From Hymenobacter busanensis (lineage in GTDB: Bacteria; Bacteroidota; Bacteroidia; Cytophagales; Hymenobacteraceae), in assembly GCF_008727865.1 (NCBI RefSeq), contig NZ_VTWU01000003.1:657374-721373 (forward strand): 64,000 nt of DNA, in the 5' to 3' direction. Within the stretch, counting starts at the first letter, position 1; each line of letters starts with the position of its first letter. This document shows positions 50,995-61,200 of the stretch, one piece after another. Made by a program: the position numbers and the translations under genes. The notes beneath the pieces were generated by a model, which saw only the letters and a program-made list of their open reading frames with translations, was not told where the DNA came from and ran no database searches.

Positions 50995-51540
50995 TCAGGC
51001 AGAAGGCGCGGGTGGGGTGAGTTTGCCAACGGCGTCCCAGAGCACCACGCCCACCGTCACCGACACGTTGAGCGAGTGTTTGGTGCCGAACTGCGGAATT
51101 TCCACCGCTGCGTCGCACGCGGCCAGCACCGCGTCGTCGACGCCAAATACCTCGTTGCCAAACACCAGCGCTAGGGGCTTGACGGCCGCCGGGCGAAACG
51201 CCGGCAGCAGCACGCTTTCGGTGGTTTGCTCCACGGCCACCACCTGCCAGCCGTCTGCTTTCAGCTGCCGCACCAGCGCCGGCACGTCGGGCGCGTGCTC
51301 CCACGGCACCGACTCGGTGGAGCCCAGCGCCGTTTTGGTGATTTCGCGGTGCGGCGGGCGGCCCGTAATGCCGCCCAGCCACAGCTTTTGCACCGCAAAT
51401 GCGTCGCAGGTGCGGAACGCGGCGCCCACGTTGTGCAGGCTGCGCACGTTGTCGAGCACCACGCACAAGGGGAATTTCTCCGTATTTTTGAAGTCCTCAA
51501 CCGAGTGCCGGTTCAGTTCCTGGATGGTTAGTTTCCGCAT
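50995..51540 (-). CDS. TrmH/SpoU-family RNA 2'-O-methyltransferase
   Basis: A 181-residue SPOUT methyltransferase. The three SpoU motifs are seen: motif 1 LDNVRSLHNVGAAFRTCDAF, motif 2 PLALVFGNEVFGVDDAVL, motif 3 VEIPQFGTKHSLNVSVTVGVVLWD. This knot fold binds S-adenosylmethionine and methylates a ribose 2'-OH in tRNA or rRNA; the exact nucleotide is not predictable. There is no extra N-terminal RNA-binding domain beyond a short helix. It is divergent from mutS with 186 bp between starts. Confidence 0.95.
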   Translation of the reverse strand: MRKLTIQELNRHSVEDFKNTEKFPLCVVLDNVRSLHNVGAAFRTCDAFAVQKLWLGGITGRPPHREITKTALGSTESVPWEHAPDVPALVRQLKADGWQVVAVEQTTESVLLPAFRPAAVKPLALVFGNEVFGVDDAVLAACDAAVEIPQFGTKHSLNVSVTVGVVLWDAVGKLTPPAPSA

Positions 51541-51726
51541 TTTTGAAGGTCCACGCCCGCGCGTCGGCCGGCAATAGAACGATACCGCCCGAACCCACTG
51601 TTCAAACGAAAGCGCAAGCTAAACCGAAGCCAGGCGAAGTGTAGCGCCCCGCGCCTTTTATCCCGCTCATTACCCGGCCCCGCCGCCCGCGCTTCGGCGC
51701 GAACCCCTCTTGACGCTCCCCCGCAG

Positions 51727-54465
51727 GTGAAGACAGCTACCGAAAAGAAACCCGTTCGCACGCACGGCACCCTCGGCCCCGCCCCCGTGGCCGACACGCC
51801 CCTGATGAAGCAGTACTACCAGCTCAAGCAGCAGCACCCCGGCGCGCTGCTCTTGTTTCGGGTGGGCGACTTTTACGAAACCTTCGGCGAAGATGCCGTC
51901 ACGGCCGCCCGCATTCTGGGCATCGTGGAAACCAAGCGCGGCGCGGGTACTTCCTCCGAGGTGGCCCTGGCCGGTTTCCCCCACCACTCCCTCGATACCT
52001 ACCTGCCCAAGCTCGTGCGTGCCGGGCAGCGCGTGGCCATCTGCGACCAGCTCGAAGACCCCAAGCAAGCCAAGGGCCTCGTCAAGCGCGGCATTACCGA
52101 GCTGGTGACGCCCGGCGTGAGCCTGCACGACAACGTGCTGGAGCGCCGCTCGAACAACTACCTGGCCGCCGTGCACTTCGGCAAGCAGCAAGCCGGCATT
52201 GCGTTTCTCGACATCAGCACCGGCGAGTTTCTGGTGGCCCAGGGCGACGCGGGCTACCTCGGCAAGCTGCTGCAAAACTTCGCGCCCGCCGAAGTGCTGC
52301 ACTGCAAAACGAGCCGCCGCGACTTCGAAACCGCCTTCGGCACCGATTTCTGCACCTACGCGCTCGACGAGTGGGTGTTCGGCTTCGATTACGCCCACGA
52401 GTCGCTTACCCGCCACTTCAAGACCACTTCGCTCAAGGGCTTCGGCATTGAGGCGCTGAACGAGGGCATTGTGGCCGCCGGCTGCATCATGCACTACCTG
52501 GCCGAAACCAAGCACGACGACATCAACCACATCGGCAGCATCGGCCGGCTGGAGGAAGACAAGTACGTGTGGCTGGACCGCTTCACGGTGCGCAACTTGG
52601 AGCTGCTGCAGGCCCAGCACGCCGGCGGCGTACCCCTTATTGAGGTGCTCGACCAAACGCTCACGCCCATGGGGGCCCGCCTGCTGCGCAAGTGGGTGGT
52701 GTTGCCCCTGAAAGAAGCCGCCCAGATTCAGCGCCGCCTTGATACCGTGCAGGCCTTGCACGAGCAGCCCGAGCTGCTGGAAGCCCTACGCGACCAGCTC
52801 CGCCAGATCAACGACCTCGAACGCCTGATTTCCAAGGTAGCCGTGCGCCGCGTAAACCCGCGCGAGCTGCTGCAGCTTAGCCGCGCCCTCGAAGCCCTCG
52901 GCCCGGTACGCGAACTGCTGCAAGCCAGCGGCGTGCGCGCCCTGCAGAAGCTGGCCGACCAAATCAACCCCTGCGACGCGCTGCGACTGGAAATTCAGGC
53001 CAAAATTCGTCCCGACGCCGGCGTGCTCACCAACCAGGGCAACGTCATTACCGATGGCGTCGACAAAGAGCTGGACGAGCTACGGGCCATTGCCTACTCG
53101 GGCAAAGACTACCTGTTGCAACTGCAGCAGCGCGAACAGCGCAACACCGGCATTTCGTCGCTGAAAGTGGCCTACAACAAGGTGTTTGGCTACTACCTCG
53201 AAGTCACCAACGCCCACAAGGACAAAGTGCCCACCGAGTGGATTCGCAAGCAGACGCTGGTGAATGCCGAACGCTACATCACCGAGGAGCTGAAGGTGTA
53301 CGAGGAGAAAATTCTGCACGCCGAGGAGCGCCTGTTCGTCATCGAGCAGCGCCTTTACGACGAGCTGGTGCTGACCGCCAACGAGTACTTGGCGCAGGTG
53401 CAGCAGAATGCCCGCACCGTAGCCGTGCTCGACTGCCTGGGCTCCTTTGCCGCCACCGCCCGCCAGCACCGCTACGTGCGCCCCACCGTCGACGACGGTA
53501 CCCTGCTGGACATCAAGCAGGGCCGCCACCCGGTAATTGAGCGGCAACTGCCTCCTGGCGAGCAGTACATTCCCAACGACATCCGCCTCGACCGCGACGA
53601 GCAGCAGATCATCGTCATTACCGGGCCCAACATGGCCGGCAAATCGGCCCTGCTGCGCCAAACAGCCCTCATCGTACTGCTGGCCCAAATAGGCTCTTTC
53701 GTGCCCGCCGAGGCGGCTCACGTGGGCGTCATCGACAAGGTGTTTACCCGCGTCGGTGCCTCCGATAACCTCTCGAAGGGCGAAAGCACCTTCATGGTGG
53801 AAATGACCGAAACGGCCTCCATTCTCAACAACCTCTCCGACCGCAGCCTCGTGCTGATGGACGAAATCGGGCGCGGCACCAGTACCTACGACGGCATCAG
53901 CATTGCCTGGGCCATTGTGGAGCACTTGCACAACAACCCCAAAGCTCGCGCCAAAACCCTCTTCGCCACTCACTACCACGAACTGAACCAGCTGTCGGAG
54001 CAGTGCCCGCGGGTGCGCAACTACAACGTGGCCGTGAAAGAAGCCGACGGCCGTATTCTGTTTCTGCGCAAGCTGCAGGAAGGCGGCTCCGAGCACTCTT
54101 TTGGTATTCACGTGGCCCGCATGGCCGGCATGCCGCCCGCCGTGGTGCTGCGCGCCAACGAAATCATGCACCACTTGGAAGAAGAACGGGCCCAGGTAGC
54201 CGATGCGCCCGAGCCGGAACTGGTAGAGGCCGAACCCGCGCCCAACTCTAACGGCCGCGCCCACGCTGGCCCCCAAGCCCGCCCGGCCGCGCCGGTGGCC
54301 TCGGCGCCCCGCCCCGCCCTGCAGCTCAGCATGTTCGAGCCCGCCGACCCGGTGCTGGAGCGCCTGCGCGAGCAGTTGCAGCACCTCGATGTGAACACCT
54401 TAACGCCCATCGAAGCGCTGCTGAAGCTCAACGAGCTGAAGCTGGCACTAAACAAAAAAGGCTAG
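51727..54465 (+). CDS. mutS: DNA mismatch repair protein MutS
   Basis: A 912-residue MutS starting at a GTG (51727). Domain I begins [34 protein letters not shown], with the mismatch-reading Phe and Glu of the FYE motif; then connector, core and clamp domains ([26 protein letters not shown]). The ATPase has Walker A GPNMAGKS, the STFMVEM loop and Walker [13 protein letters not shown], then ATHYHEL. The last ~110 residues are an Ala/Pro-rich linker and a C-terminal helical dimerisation tail ([11 protein letters not shown]). It recognises base mismatches and recruits MutL. Confidence 0.97.
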   Translation: MKTATEKKPVRTHGTLGPAPVADTPLMKQYYQLKQQHPGALLLFRVGDFYETFGEDAVTAARILGIVETKRGAGTSSEVALAGFPHHSLDTYLPKLVRAGQRVAICDQLEDPKQAKGLVKRGITELVTPGVSLHDNVLERRSNNYLAAVHFGKQQAGIAFLDISTGEFLVAQGDAGYLGKLLQNFAPAEVLHCKTSRRDFETAFGTDFCTYALDEWVFGFDYAHESLTRHFKTTSLKGFGIEALNEGIVAAGCIMHYLAETKHDDINHIGSIGRLEEDKYVWLDRFTVRNLELLQAQHAGGVPLIEVLDQTLTPMGARLLRKWVVLPLKEAAQIQRRLDTVQALHEQPELLEALRDQLRQINDLERLISKVAVRRVNPRELLQLSRALEALGPVRELLQASGVRALQKLADQINPCDALRLEIQAKIRPDAGVLTNQGNVITDGVDKELDELRAIAYSGKDYLLQLQQREQRNTGISSLKVAYNKVFGYYLEVTNAHKDKVPTEWIRKQTLVNAERYITEELKVYEEKILHAEERLFVIEQRLYDELVLTANEYLAQVQQNARTVAVLDCLGSFAATARQHRYVRPTVDDGTLLDIKQGRHPVIERQLPPGEQYIPNDIRLDRDEQQIIVITGPNMAGKSALLRQTALIVLLAQIGSFVPAEAAHVGVIDKVFTRVGASDNLSKGESTFMVEMTETASILNNLSDRSLVLMDEIGRGTSTYDGISIAWAIVEHLHNNPKARAKTLFATHYHELNQLSEQCPRVRNYNVAVKEADGRILFLRKLQEGGSEHSFGIHVARMAGMPPAVVLRANEIMHHLEEERAQVADAPEPELVEAEPAPNSNGRAHAGPQARPAAPVASAPRPALQLSMFEPADPVLERLREQLQHLDVNTLTPIEALLKLNELKLALNKKG

Positions 54466-54545
54466 GCAGTGCGGTCGAGGTGTGAAAAAATGTGCCTGAA
54501 AATGAAGGAGAAGCGGTTTTGTGAGAATTTTTTTACGGCCAACTC

Positions 54546-54575
54546 TTGACACAAGAAATTTTCGCTGTACCTTTG
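54546..54575 (+). promoter_or_regulatory. tRNA promoter, TTG-19 bp-TACCTTTG
   Basis: TTG at 54546-54548, exactly 19 bp, then TACCTTTG at 54568-54575: a perfect match to the Bacteroidota primary sigma consensus. The tRNA-Gly gene begins 34 bp downstream. Confidence 0.85.
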
Positions 54576-54609
54576 TCACACCATTCGCCACTACGGTGGT
54601 TGACCTCAA

Positions 54610-54682
54610 GCGAGAGTAGCTCAGTTGGTAGAGCGCGACCTTGCCAAGGTCGAGGTCGCGAGTTCGAACCTCGTCTCCCGCT
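54610..54682 (+). tRNA. tRNA-Gly (GCC)
   Basis: 73 nt fold into a cloverleaf: D arm with GCTCAGTTGGTAGAGC, anticodon GCC at 54643-54645, T arm GCGAG-TTCGAAC-CTCGT. The acceptor stem has an A-C mismatch at the fourth pair (5' GCGAGAG versus 3' CTCCCGC). CCA is not encoded. Confidence 0.95.
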
Positions 54683-54683
54683 C

Positions 54684-54717
54684 AAAAAAGGACGTTGCCC
54701 CGGCAGCGTCCTTTTTT
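54684..54717 (+). terminator. Hairpin with T run after tRNA-Gly
   Basis: AAAAAAGGACG pairs with CGTCCTTTTTT around a GC loop, directly after the tRNA. Confidence 0.8.
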
Positions 54718-54742
54718 ACTTTTGTGCGGCTTGGCTGCACGC

Positions 54743-54826
54743 GCCGGAGTGGTGGAACTGGTAGACACGAGGGACTTAAAATCCCTTTTCCGCAAGGAAG
54801 TACGGGTTCGATTCCCGTCTCTGGTA
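54743..54826 (+). tRNA. tRNA-Leu (UAA)
   Basis: 84 nt, class II tRNA with a long variable arm (TTTTCCGCAAGGAAGTA). The anticodon loop CTTAAAA gives anticodon TAA at 54777-54779; T arm GGG-TTCGATT-CCC; discriminator A. CCA is not encoded. Confidence 0.93.
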
Positions 54827-54831
54827 CAACG

Positions 54832-54865
54832 AAAGCCCCATTGCAATGCGCAACGGGGCTTTTTT
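54832..54865 (+). terminator. Rho-independent terminator after tRNA-Leu
   Basis: AAAGCCCC pairs with GGGGCTTT, followed by T residues. It ends at 54865, 15 bp before the convergent T9SS gene. Confidence 0.8.
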
Positions 54866-54880
54866 GTTGAGCTACTGCCG

Positions 54881-56509
54881 TTACTCAAGGGTTACCTGAC
54901 GGCTGAGGCTACGCCCGTTGCTTGAAATGCGCATCGTGTACAAGCCAGCGGGCAACGTGGGCAGCGCCATCTGCACCGCGCGGCTTTCGCCAGTAGCCGG
55001 CAAGTGTCGCGTGAGTAGGGCGCGCCCGAACGGGCTGTATAAGGTGATGTCTGCTGCTTGGCTTTGCCAGTCGGTAGGAAGCGCGACCGTAAGACGTTCG
55101 TGGGCTGGATTGGGGTATACGGCTAATGCTTCGGGGCCAGTGAGGGCTGCGGTTTCTAGGGCAAGGCGCGTTGCCGAACTGCTACCCACCCAAGCCAGAA
55201 AGTTGCCGTCGGTAGCAGTGGTTAAGGTATGCGCACCGAATGCAGCTTGGCCGGCGGTGAAAGTGCCCGCTACGGCCAGATTTTGGTTGAGGCCCACGGC
55301 TAGGCATTTGCCAAAGGCATCGGCAGTCCCTGAGGAGCTTTGGCTCCATTGCGGGTTTCCTTCGGGGTCGAATGCGTTGACGCTGAGGTTGTGGAGGGCC
55401 CCGCCGTTATAGCTCAAGGCGTATACGTGGGCCGGGTCGCAGGCAATGGCGGTGCCGCGCGTATCGGTACCGAGGCCCAGGGCGCGTACCCATTTGGCTT
55501 TGCCGGCGCTGTTGTAGCGCACTACAAAAGCTCGCAGGTTGGGGCTGTCGTCGGTGCTGAGGCCACTGAAGTGTCCGGTGCCCTGGAAACTGCCCGTGAA
55601 GTAGCAGTTCCCCAACATGTCGGCCGCTAGGCCGGCGCTTTGGCCGACACCGGTGGAACTACCCGCCTGCCGGGCCCAAACGATGTTGCCGGACCGCGTG
55701 CCGATTTTCAGCAAGAAGATGGTATTGCCGGGCTCGGCCGTCAGCAGCGTGGTGCTGCTGCCCGCCAGCCCCAGGCGGCCGTGAAAATCTCCGGTTACGT
55801 AGCAGCTGCCCAAGCCATCGGCCGCAATGCCGTAGCCACCGTTGACGAACTGCGACGCCAAGGGCAAGGCCCACTGCACGGCACCGCTGGAGTTGTAGGC
55901 GGCCACGAAAATTTGCCGCGTGCCAGGGCCGGGCAGCGACAGGTGGTCGAAGGTGACGCGGGAGCCGCTGAGCCGCCCGGTAACGAAACAGTTGCCAGCG
56001 GCGTCGACGGCTATGGCATTGCCCCAACTGGCGTAGTCGCGGGAGCCGGCCTGGTGGGCCCATTGCACCGTGCCGCTGGCCGAGCACTTGGCCACCAGAA
56101 TCTGCTCCCAGATGCTGCTTTCGGGAAAAACACTACTGAGGGTAGCGCCGCCCGTGTGGTAGTTGAGCGTGCCCACAAACCCGCCGGTGAGGTAGCAGTT
56201 GCCCAGCAAATCGACGGCAATGCCCCCGGCCGAAGTGCTGGCGCCGGCCCCGCCAATGTTGGTAGCCCACACTACGGTACCGGCCGCCGAATACTTGGCC
56301 ACGAATAGATCGGACACGCCTTGGCTGGTGAGGGTAGTAGCGCCCAGCGTGAGGGTACCGGAAAAAGTACCCAATACATAGGTGTTGCCGGTTGCGTCGA
56401 TGGCGACGCTCTTATAAGGAGCCGGGGCGGATTGGGCGCGTTGCCAGGATTGAGCGGAACTGACGTTGATAAGCAAACAGAAAAGCCAGGCGAAAAGAAA
56501 CGTCTTCAT
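54881..56509 (-). CDS. SBBP-repeat protein with T9SS type A sorting domain, copy 2
   Basis: A 542-residue secreted protein with signal peptide MKTFLFAWLFCLLINVSSAQ. About eight SBBP-type repeats follow, each with a variant of AVDAAGNCFVTGRLSG, SDLFVAKY and GTVVWA, as in the paralogue at 22872. The C-terminal ~85 residues are a sorting domain: LAVYPNPAHERLTVALP, ITLYSPFGRALLTRHL, LPAGLYTMRIS, RQVTLE. T9SS should carry it to the cell surface. The ATG at 56509 starts the signal; upstream in-frame sequence to 56617 has no signal function. Confidence 0.93.
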   Translation of the reverse strand: MKTFLFAWLFCLLINVSSAQSWQRAQSAPAPYKSVAIDATGNTYVLGTFSGTLTLGATTLTSQGVSDLFVAKYSAAGTVVWATNIGGAGASTSAGGIAVDLLGNCYLTGGFVGTLNYHTGGATLSSVFPESSIWEQILVAKCSASGTVQWAHQAGSRDYASWGNAIAVDAAGNCFVTGRLSGSRVTFDHLSLPGPGTRQIFVAAYNSSGAVQWALPLASQFVNGGYGIAADGLGSCYVTGDFHGRLGLAGSSTTLLTAEPGNTIFLLKIGTRSGNIVWARQAGSSTGVGQSAGLAADMLGNCYFTGSFQGTGHFSGLSTDDSPNLRAFVVRYNSAGKAKWVRALGLGTDTRGTAIACDPAHVYALSYNGGALHNLSVNAFDPEGNPQWSQSSSGTADAFGKCLAVGLNQNLAVAGTFTAGQAAFGAHTLTTATDGNFLAWVGSSSATRLALETAALTGPEALAVYPNPAHERLTVALPTDWQSQAADITLYSPFGRALLTRHLPATGESRAVQMALPTLPAGLYTMRISSNGRSLSRQVTLE

Positions 56510-56782
56510 AGTAAGTAGGGGAAAGGGGAATGATTGGATTGGGAAAAGGATGCACTCCGCCCAGTCGATAGGAAACCGCACAGAAATGCCCAAAAGAAGT
56601 GTACACGCGCACAACACACCACAGCCAGCACAGCCTGTGCCGGGAGCCGACCATCACCGTCGCAAAATGACCCAAGTGAGATGGTGAGGAGGAACCAACA
56701 CTTCAATATATCGGGATGATTTATTGATTCATAGGATTAAAAAGATAAATTATATAAAATGATATTAGTGCAAGAGAATAAA
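56510..56782. other. Intergenic region, AT-rich on the right
   Basis: About 270 bp upstream of the SBBP gene. The part from 56690 to 56782 is strongly AT-rich. No gene supported. Confidence 0.4.
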
Positions 56783-56808
56783 AAAACCCGCTCGGTGAAG
56801 CGGGTTTT
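56783..56808 (-). terminator. Terminator of the exosortase operon
   Basis: AAAACCCGCT / AGCGGGTTTT with a 6-nt loop; on the - strand it is followed by TTTTTTT. It lies 13 bp after the operon's last stop. Confidence 0.85.
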
Positions 56809-56820
56809 GAAAGGTCGACG

Positions 56821-57324
56821 TCAGGATTGGACGTGGGGCTTGGGCGGCGGCTGATAGCCCCACAGCAGCGGCACCAGGATGACCACAGGCAGCGGCGAGA
56901 TGATAAAATCGATTAGGCGGCGCCCCAAGCGGTAGCTCCAAGCCCAGTCGCCGGCTGCTTTGCCCACTGCAATGAGCAGGATGCACGCCACGAAAACGCC
57001 GGCGTATATGAACACTGCCATGCGCATGCGGGCGCCGGTACCCAAGGCCAAACGCAGCAACAGCAGGCAGCAACCCGTGTACAGCAAGCCATAGGTGAGC
57101 ATGGCAGGCAGGCTGCGGGTGGTTACCTGGCCACTCACCCCTTGTTGGAGCTGGTTGGCGAAGTGCTGCAGGCCCAGGGCCTCAAATACCATTTGCCAGC
57201 CACGGGTGAGCAGCTCAAACACCCAAATGTCGCATTGGCCGAGGATGAACAGAAAAGGCACGAGCACCAACACCCACATCCAGCGCAACCGGGAGGCAGA
57301 AGCGGGCAAAAGAGAAGCCGGCAT
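56821..57324 (-). CDS. Exosortase-associated membrane protein (XrtX-associated type)
   Basis: A 167-residue protein with about four hydrophobic helices: MWVLVLVPFLFILGQCDIWVF, LPAMLTYGLLYTGCCLLLLRLAL, MAVFIYAGVFVACILLIAVGKAA, and IIDFIISPLPVVILVPLLWGY. It begins 3 bp after the stop of the exosortase gene and is certainly co-transcribed with it. Hymenobacter exosortases of the XrtX type are accompanied by a small membrane protein of this size; the assignment rests on position and topology. It may present substrate or stabilise the exosortase. Confidence 0.8.
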   Translation of the reverse strand: MPASLLPASASRLRWMWVLVLVPFLFILGQCDIWVFELLTRGWQMVFEALGLQHFANQLQQGVSGQVTTRSLPAMLTYGLLYTGCCLLLLRLALGTGARMRMAVFIYAGVFVACILLIAVGKAAGDWAWSYRLGRRLIDFIISPLPVVILVPLLWGYQPPPKPHVQS

Positions 57325-57327
57325 AGT

Positions 57328-57852
57328 TTAGGCAGCGGTGGGGGCAGGGCTGTAACGACGAGCCCACCACATCCAGAGCAGGAAGATGCACCCGTACACC
57401 ACAAATGTAAACGTGTAGTGGTGGTTGAATTCGAGCGTAGCGCGTGAGTACTGGTAGTTCAGGGCCAGCGCCATTACCCGAATGACATTGAGCAGCGAAA
57501 TGAGGACAATGCCCAGCGGAATGTAGACCAGCTTGTGTTGCCACGGGCCCGAAAAAGCCACGATAAAACCTGCAAACAGCATGTACAGCACCAAGCCGTT
57601 GCACGGCGCGCCCACAATAACGGCGGCCTGCCCTTGCATGAAAACGATGCGCGGGTAGAGCACGGCGGCATCGAACCCGAGCAAGTGCAGGGCTGCGGCC
57701 GATGAGCGGGCAATGTATTCGCACAGGAACGCATCGAGGCGGCCATCGGGGGCCAGCCACTGCTCATACACAAAAAACCACACGAGGTATAGCGCAACGG
57801 CAACCACCAGAAAACGCCGCAAGGCCGGGGCTGGTAGGGTAAAAGGCTTCAT
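57328..57852 (-). CDS. xrtX: Exosortase (XrtX-type) family protein
   Basis: A 174-residue multi-helix inner-membrane protein, shorter than classical exosortases but like the Bacteroidota XrtF/XrtX branch. The catalytic triad of the family is visible: Cys84 in VGAPCNGLVLYMLF, Arg125 in LLNVIRVMAL, and His144/145 in EFNHHYTFTFVVYG. Exosortases are transpeptidase-like enzymes that cleave C-terminal sorting signals of exported proteins and join them to surface polysaccharide or lipid. I see no obvious target in the window. The ATG at 57852 was chosen; the open frame to 58107 upstream is not conserved in character. Confidence 0.88.
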   Translation of the reverse strand: MKPFTLPAPALRRFLVVAVALYLVWFFVYEQWLAPDGRLDAFLCEYIARSSAAALHLLGFDAAVLYPRIVFMQGQAAVIVGAPCNGLVLYMLFAGFIVAFSGPWQHKLVYIPLGIVLISLLNVIRVMALALNYQYSRATLEFNHHYTFTFVVYGCIFLLWMWWARRYSPAPTAA

Positions 57853-58209
57853 AAAGCGTGACTGATTTTGGGCAGGGAAGATACAACAGCCGCGCCTGAA
57901 GGCAACTGCCTTAGCACCCAAGGCTTGCAATTTGGGACAGCAAAAATGGGTATTGAAACAGTGCCGGCAACCGCCGGGCGCGAAATAGCAGGTTTTAAAG
58001 TCATTATTAAGATATATCGGAATGGATTGTCTATTTTTCTGGGCAATTTGCTCCTGTAGCCGATTGCTCCACCCCGTGCTTCTTTCTGCTTTGTAAGACT
58101 GCGTCAATCAACTGATTTTGTGGGTTAACCCGCTGGATCGGTTGTGGGCGTGTGTCTATACACGAGCCGTGTTGCTTTTTCTTCTTTTTTCCACCCTACT
58201 CTTTTTTTC
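57853..58209. other. Divergent intergenic region between exosortase operon and giant adhesin
   Basis: About 355 bp, relatively AT-rich, that should hold both promoters. T-rich tracts precede the ATG at 58210. No gene supported. Confidence 0.5.
58090..58120 (+). promoter_or_regulatory. Candidate promoter of the giant adhesin gene
   Basis: TTG at 58091-58093, 19 bp spacer, TGATTTTG at 58113-58120 (one mismatch from TAnnTTTG). The leader would be about 85 nt. Confidence 0.45.
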
Positions 58210-61200
58210 ATGCACACACCTTTACGTGCTACACGCTCCGCCGGAGCGTGCCAGTCCGGGGCGTGCCGAACAAGCAATTGGCCTCTGCGGCTGCTGACAG
58301 CGTTGCTGTTGGTACTGCTGGGCGGCTCGTCTGCTTGGGCACAACTCACGGGCACCAAAGCCATTCCCGGCGACTATGCTTCGCTCAGCGCAGCCATTAC
58401 CGACCTGAACACGGCCGGCGTGGGCGCGGGCGGCGTAACGTTTAACGTAGCCGCGGGCTACACCGAAACGGCCGCCAACCTGCTCATCACCGCCACCGGC
58501 ACGGCTGCCAACCCGATTGTCATCCAGAAATCGGGCGCGGGTGCCAACCCCGTCATTACGGCTGCCGCCGGTACCAATGCCAACAGCAGCACGACCACGC
58601 TGGACGCTATTATCAAGCTGCGCGGCACCGACTACCTGACGCTCGACGGCCTGACGCTGGTAGATCCGGCGGCCAACACGGGCAGCGCCCAAATGGAGTT
58701 TGGCGTGGTGCTCTACCGCGCTTCCAACACCGACGGCTGCCAGAACGTGACGATTCGCAACTGCAGCATCACGCTGCAGCGCGGCAACACCGGCACCGGC
58801 GCGGCTACCTCCATCGGCATTTTCAGCTCGGCCAGCACCGAATTGGCCACGGCAGTACTGAGCCCCACGGGCGCCACGGCCGCCGGCCAGAACTCGAACA
58901 ACAAGTTCTACGGCAACACCATCCAGAACGTCAACACCGGCATTTACCTGCTGGGTTTGGCCGATGCGACTCCGTACGCCAACTTCGACCAAGGCAACGA
59001 CGTAGGTGGCAATTCTGCCGCTACGGGCAACTCCATTACCAACTACGGCGGAACGGCCAGCACGACTTCGTACGGCATCCGGACCAACTACCAGAACGGG
59101 CTGAACAGTAGCTACAACACCCTTGGCAACGCTGCCAACGGGGGCGTTGCTGGCGCCAGCACGCTCTACGGCATCTTCCACCAGAGCGGCAGCACCAACG
59201 CTAGCCTGACGGTGAATAACAACGCCGTGACGCTGAGCCAGGCCGGCAATAGCAGCCAGGTGGCGGGCATTGCCACCGCCGCCGGCGGCACCGGTTCCAC
59301 CACCATCAACAACAACACCTTTGCCGTTACCACGGCTACCGGCAACAGCAGCACGATTTACGCCGTGCTGCAGTCGGGTTCCCAAGCCGGCGGCGTGACG
59401 ATGAACGGCAACACGTTCAACAACACAGGCAACACGGTTGCGGGCAGCGGTTCGTTGTACTTCCTCTCGTGCGACAACGCGACCAACAACATCACGGCCC
59501 AGAACAACACCTTCAGCAACCTGAGCAAAACGGTGTCGGGCGGTACGGTGTACACCTACTACAACAACGGCAGCCCCACGGGCGGCACCATGTTGTTTAG
59601 CGGCAACACCATTTCCACCATTACCCTGACGGGCAGCACCACGTTCTACGGCCTATACGTGAACTCGTCGGCTTCGCAGACGCAGACGGTGACCAACAAC
59701 TCGGTGTCGAACATCACCGGTGGTTCGTCGTCGGTGTACGGCTTGGCCGTGAACTACGGCGCCACGGGTTCGGTGATTTCCGGCAACACCGTTTCGGGCC
59801 TGACCAGCACGGGTACGTTGTACGGTATCTACACCAACACCAACCTGAACGGCGTCAACATCAGCCAGAACACGGTTAGCGGGCTGAGCACTACCAGCAG
59901 CAGCGTGTACGGCCTGTACGTATCGGGCGGCACCGGCACCCAGAACTGGTTCCGCAACAAGGTGTACAACCTGGCTTCCAGCTCAACCAGCGCCAGCGTC
60001 AACGGCTTCTACATCAGCAGCGGCCCCACCGTTACCAACTTCAATAACAACCTGATTGGTGATTTGCGCGCCCCCGCCGCTACCGGCAGCAACGCCATCA
60101 ACGGCATTTACGTGGGCAGCGGTACCAACGTGAACGTGCACTTCAACACGGTGTACCTGAACGCTACCTCCAGCTCCACAACCACGTTCGGCACGTCGGG
60201 TGTGTACGCGGCTTCGACAACGCCTGTGCTCGACCTGCGCAACAACATCGTGGTGAACCTGTCGGTGCCGGGCGCCACGGGCGGTGCCACGGCTGCGCTG
60301 CGCTACACGGCCGCGCCGGGCGTGGGCCTGGCCAGCACCACCAACAACAACCTCTACTACGCCGGTACGCCGGCCGCCAACCGCGTGATTTACGTGGAAG
60401 GCACCAGCACGCTGGCCAACGCGCAGCAGACGCTGAGCGCCTACATCAGCTACATCGGCGGTGGCCGCGAAACGGCTTCGGTGACGGAAAACCCCACGTT
60501 CCTGAGCACGACCGGAACCGATGCCACGTTCCTGCACCTGAACCCCACGGTGCCAACGCTGGCCGAGGGCCGGGCCCAAGCCATCAGCGGCATTACCACC
60601 GACTTCGACGGCGAGACGCGTAACGCCTCGACGCCCGACATCGGCGCCGACGAAGGCACCTTCACGCCGGGCGGCAGCGCCCTCGACGTGGCCGCGAGCG
60701 GCCTGGCTGCGCCGCTGGGCGTGGGCTGCTATGGCGCCGCCGAAAACGTGACGGTGACGATTCGCAACAACGGCACGCAAACGCTGAACTTCGCTACCAA
60801 TCCGGTAACGGTAACGGCTGCCGTGAGCGGTGCGGCTACCCAAACGTTTACCGTCACCGTGAATACCGGTACGCTGGCTCCCGCCGGCACGCGAAACGTG
60901 GTGCTGGGCACGCTCAACATGACGGCCACCGGCACCTACACCTTCGCGGTATCGGCTACGACTACCGGCGACGGCGACACCAGCAACGACAACCTGACAA
61001 CCACCCGCACGGTGGTGCCGGTGGCAGCATTGCCGCAAACGGTCAACTTCACCGGCTTCACCGGCTCGAACCTGACGACGGTCTTCCCGAACTGGTACGA
61101 AGCCACCGGCGCTACGGCGCCGGTGGCAGGCAACTCGGTTTGGGTGAGTGCCACGGGCGTGGGCACGGCTACCAATGTAACGGCTAAAATCAACCTCTAC

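Noticed and set aside
58233..58249. ACGCTCCGCCGGAGCGT hairpin at the start of the giant adhesin as a riboswitch or attenuator
   Set aside because: It lies within codons 8-14, is only 7 bp long with a 3-nt loop, and can be explained by arginine/serine codons.
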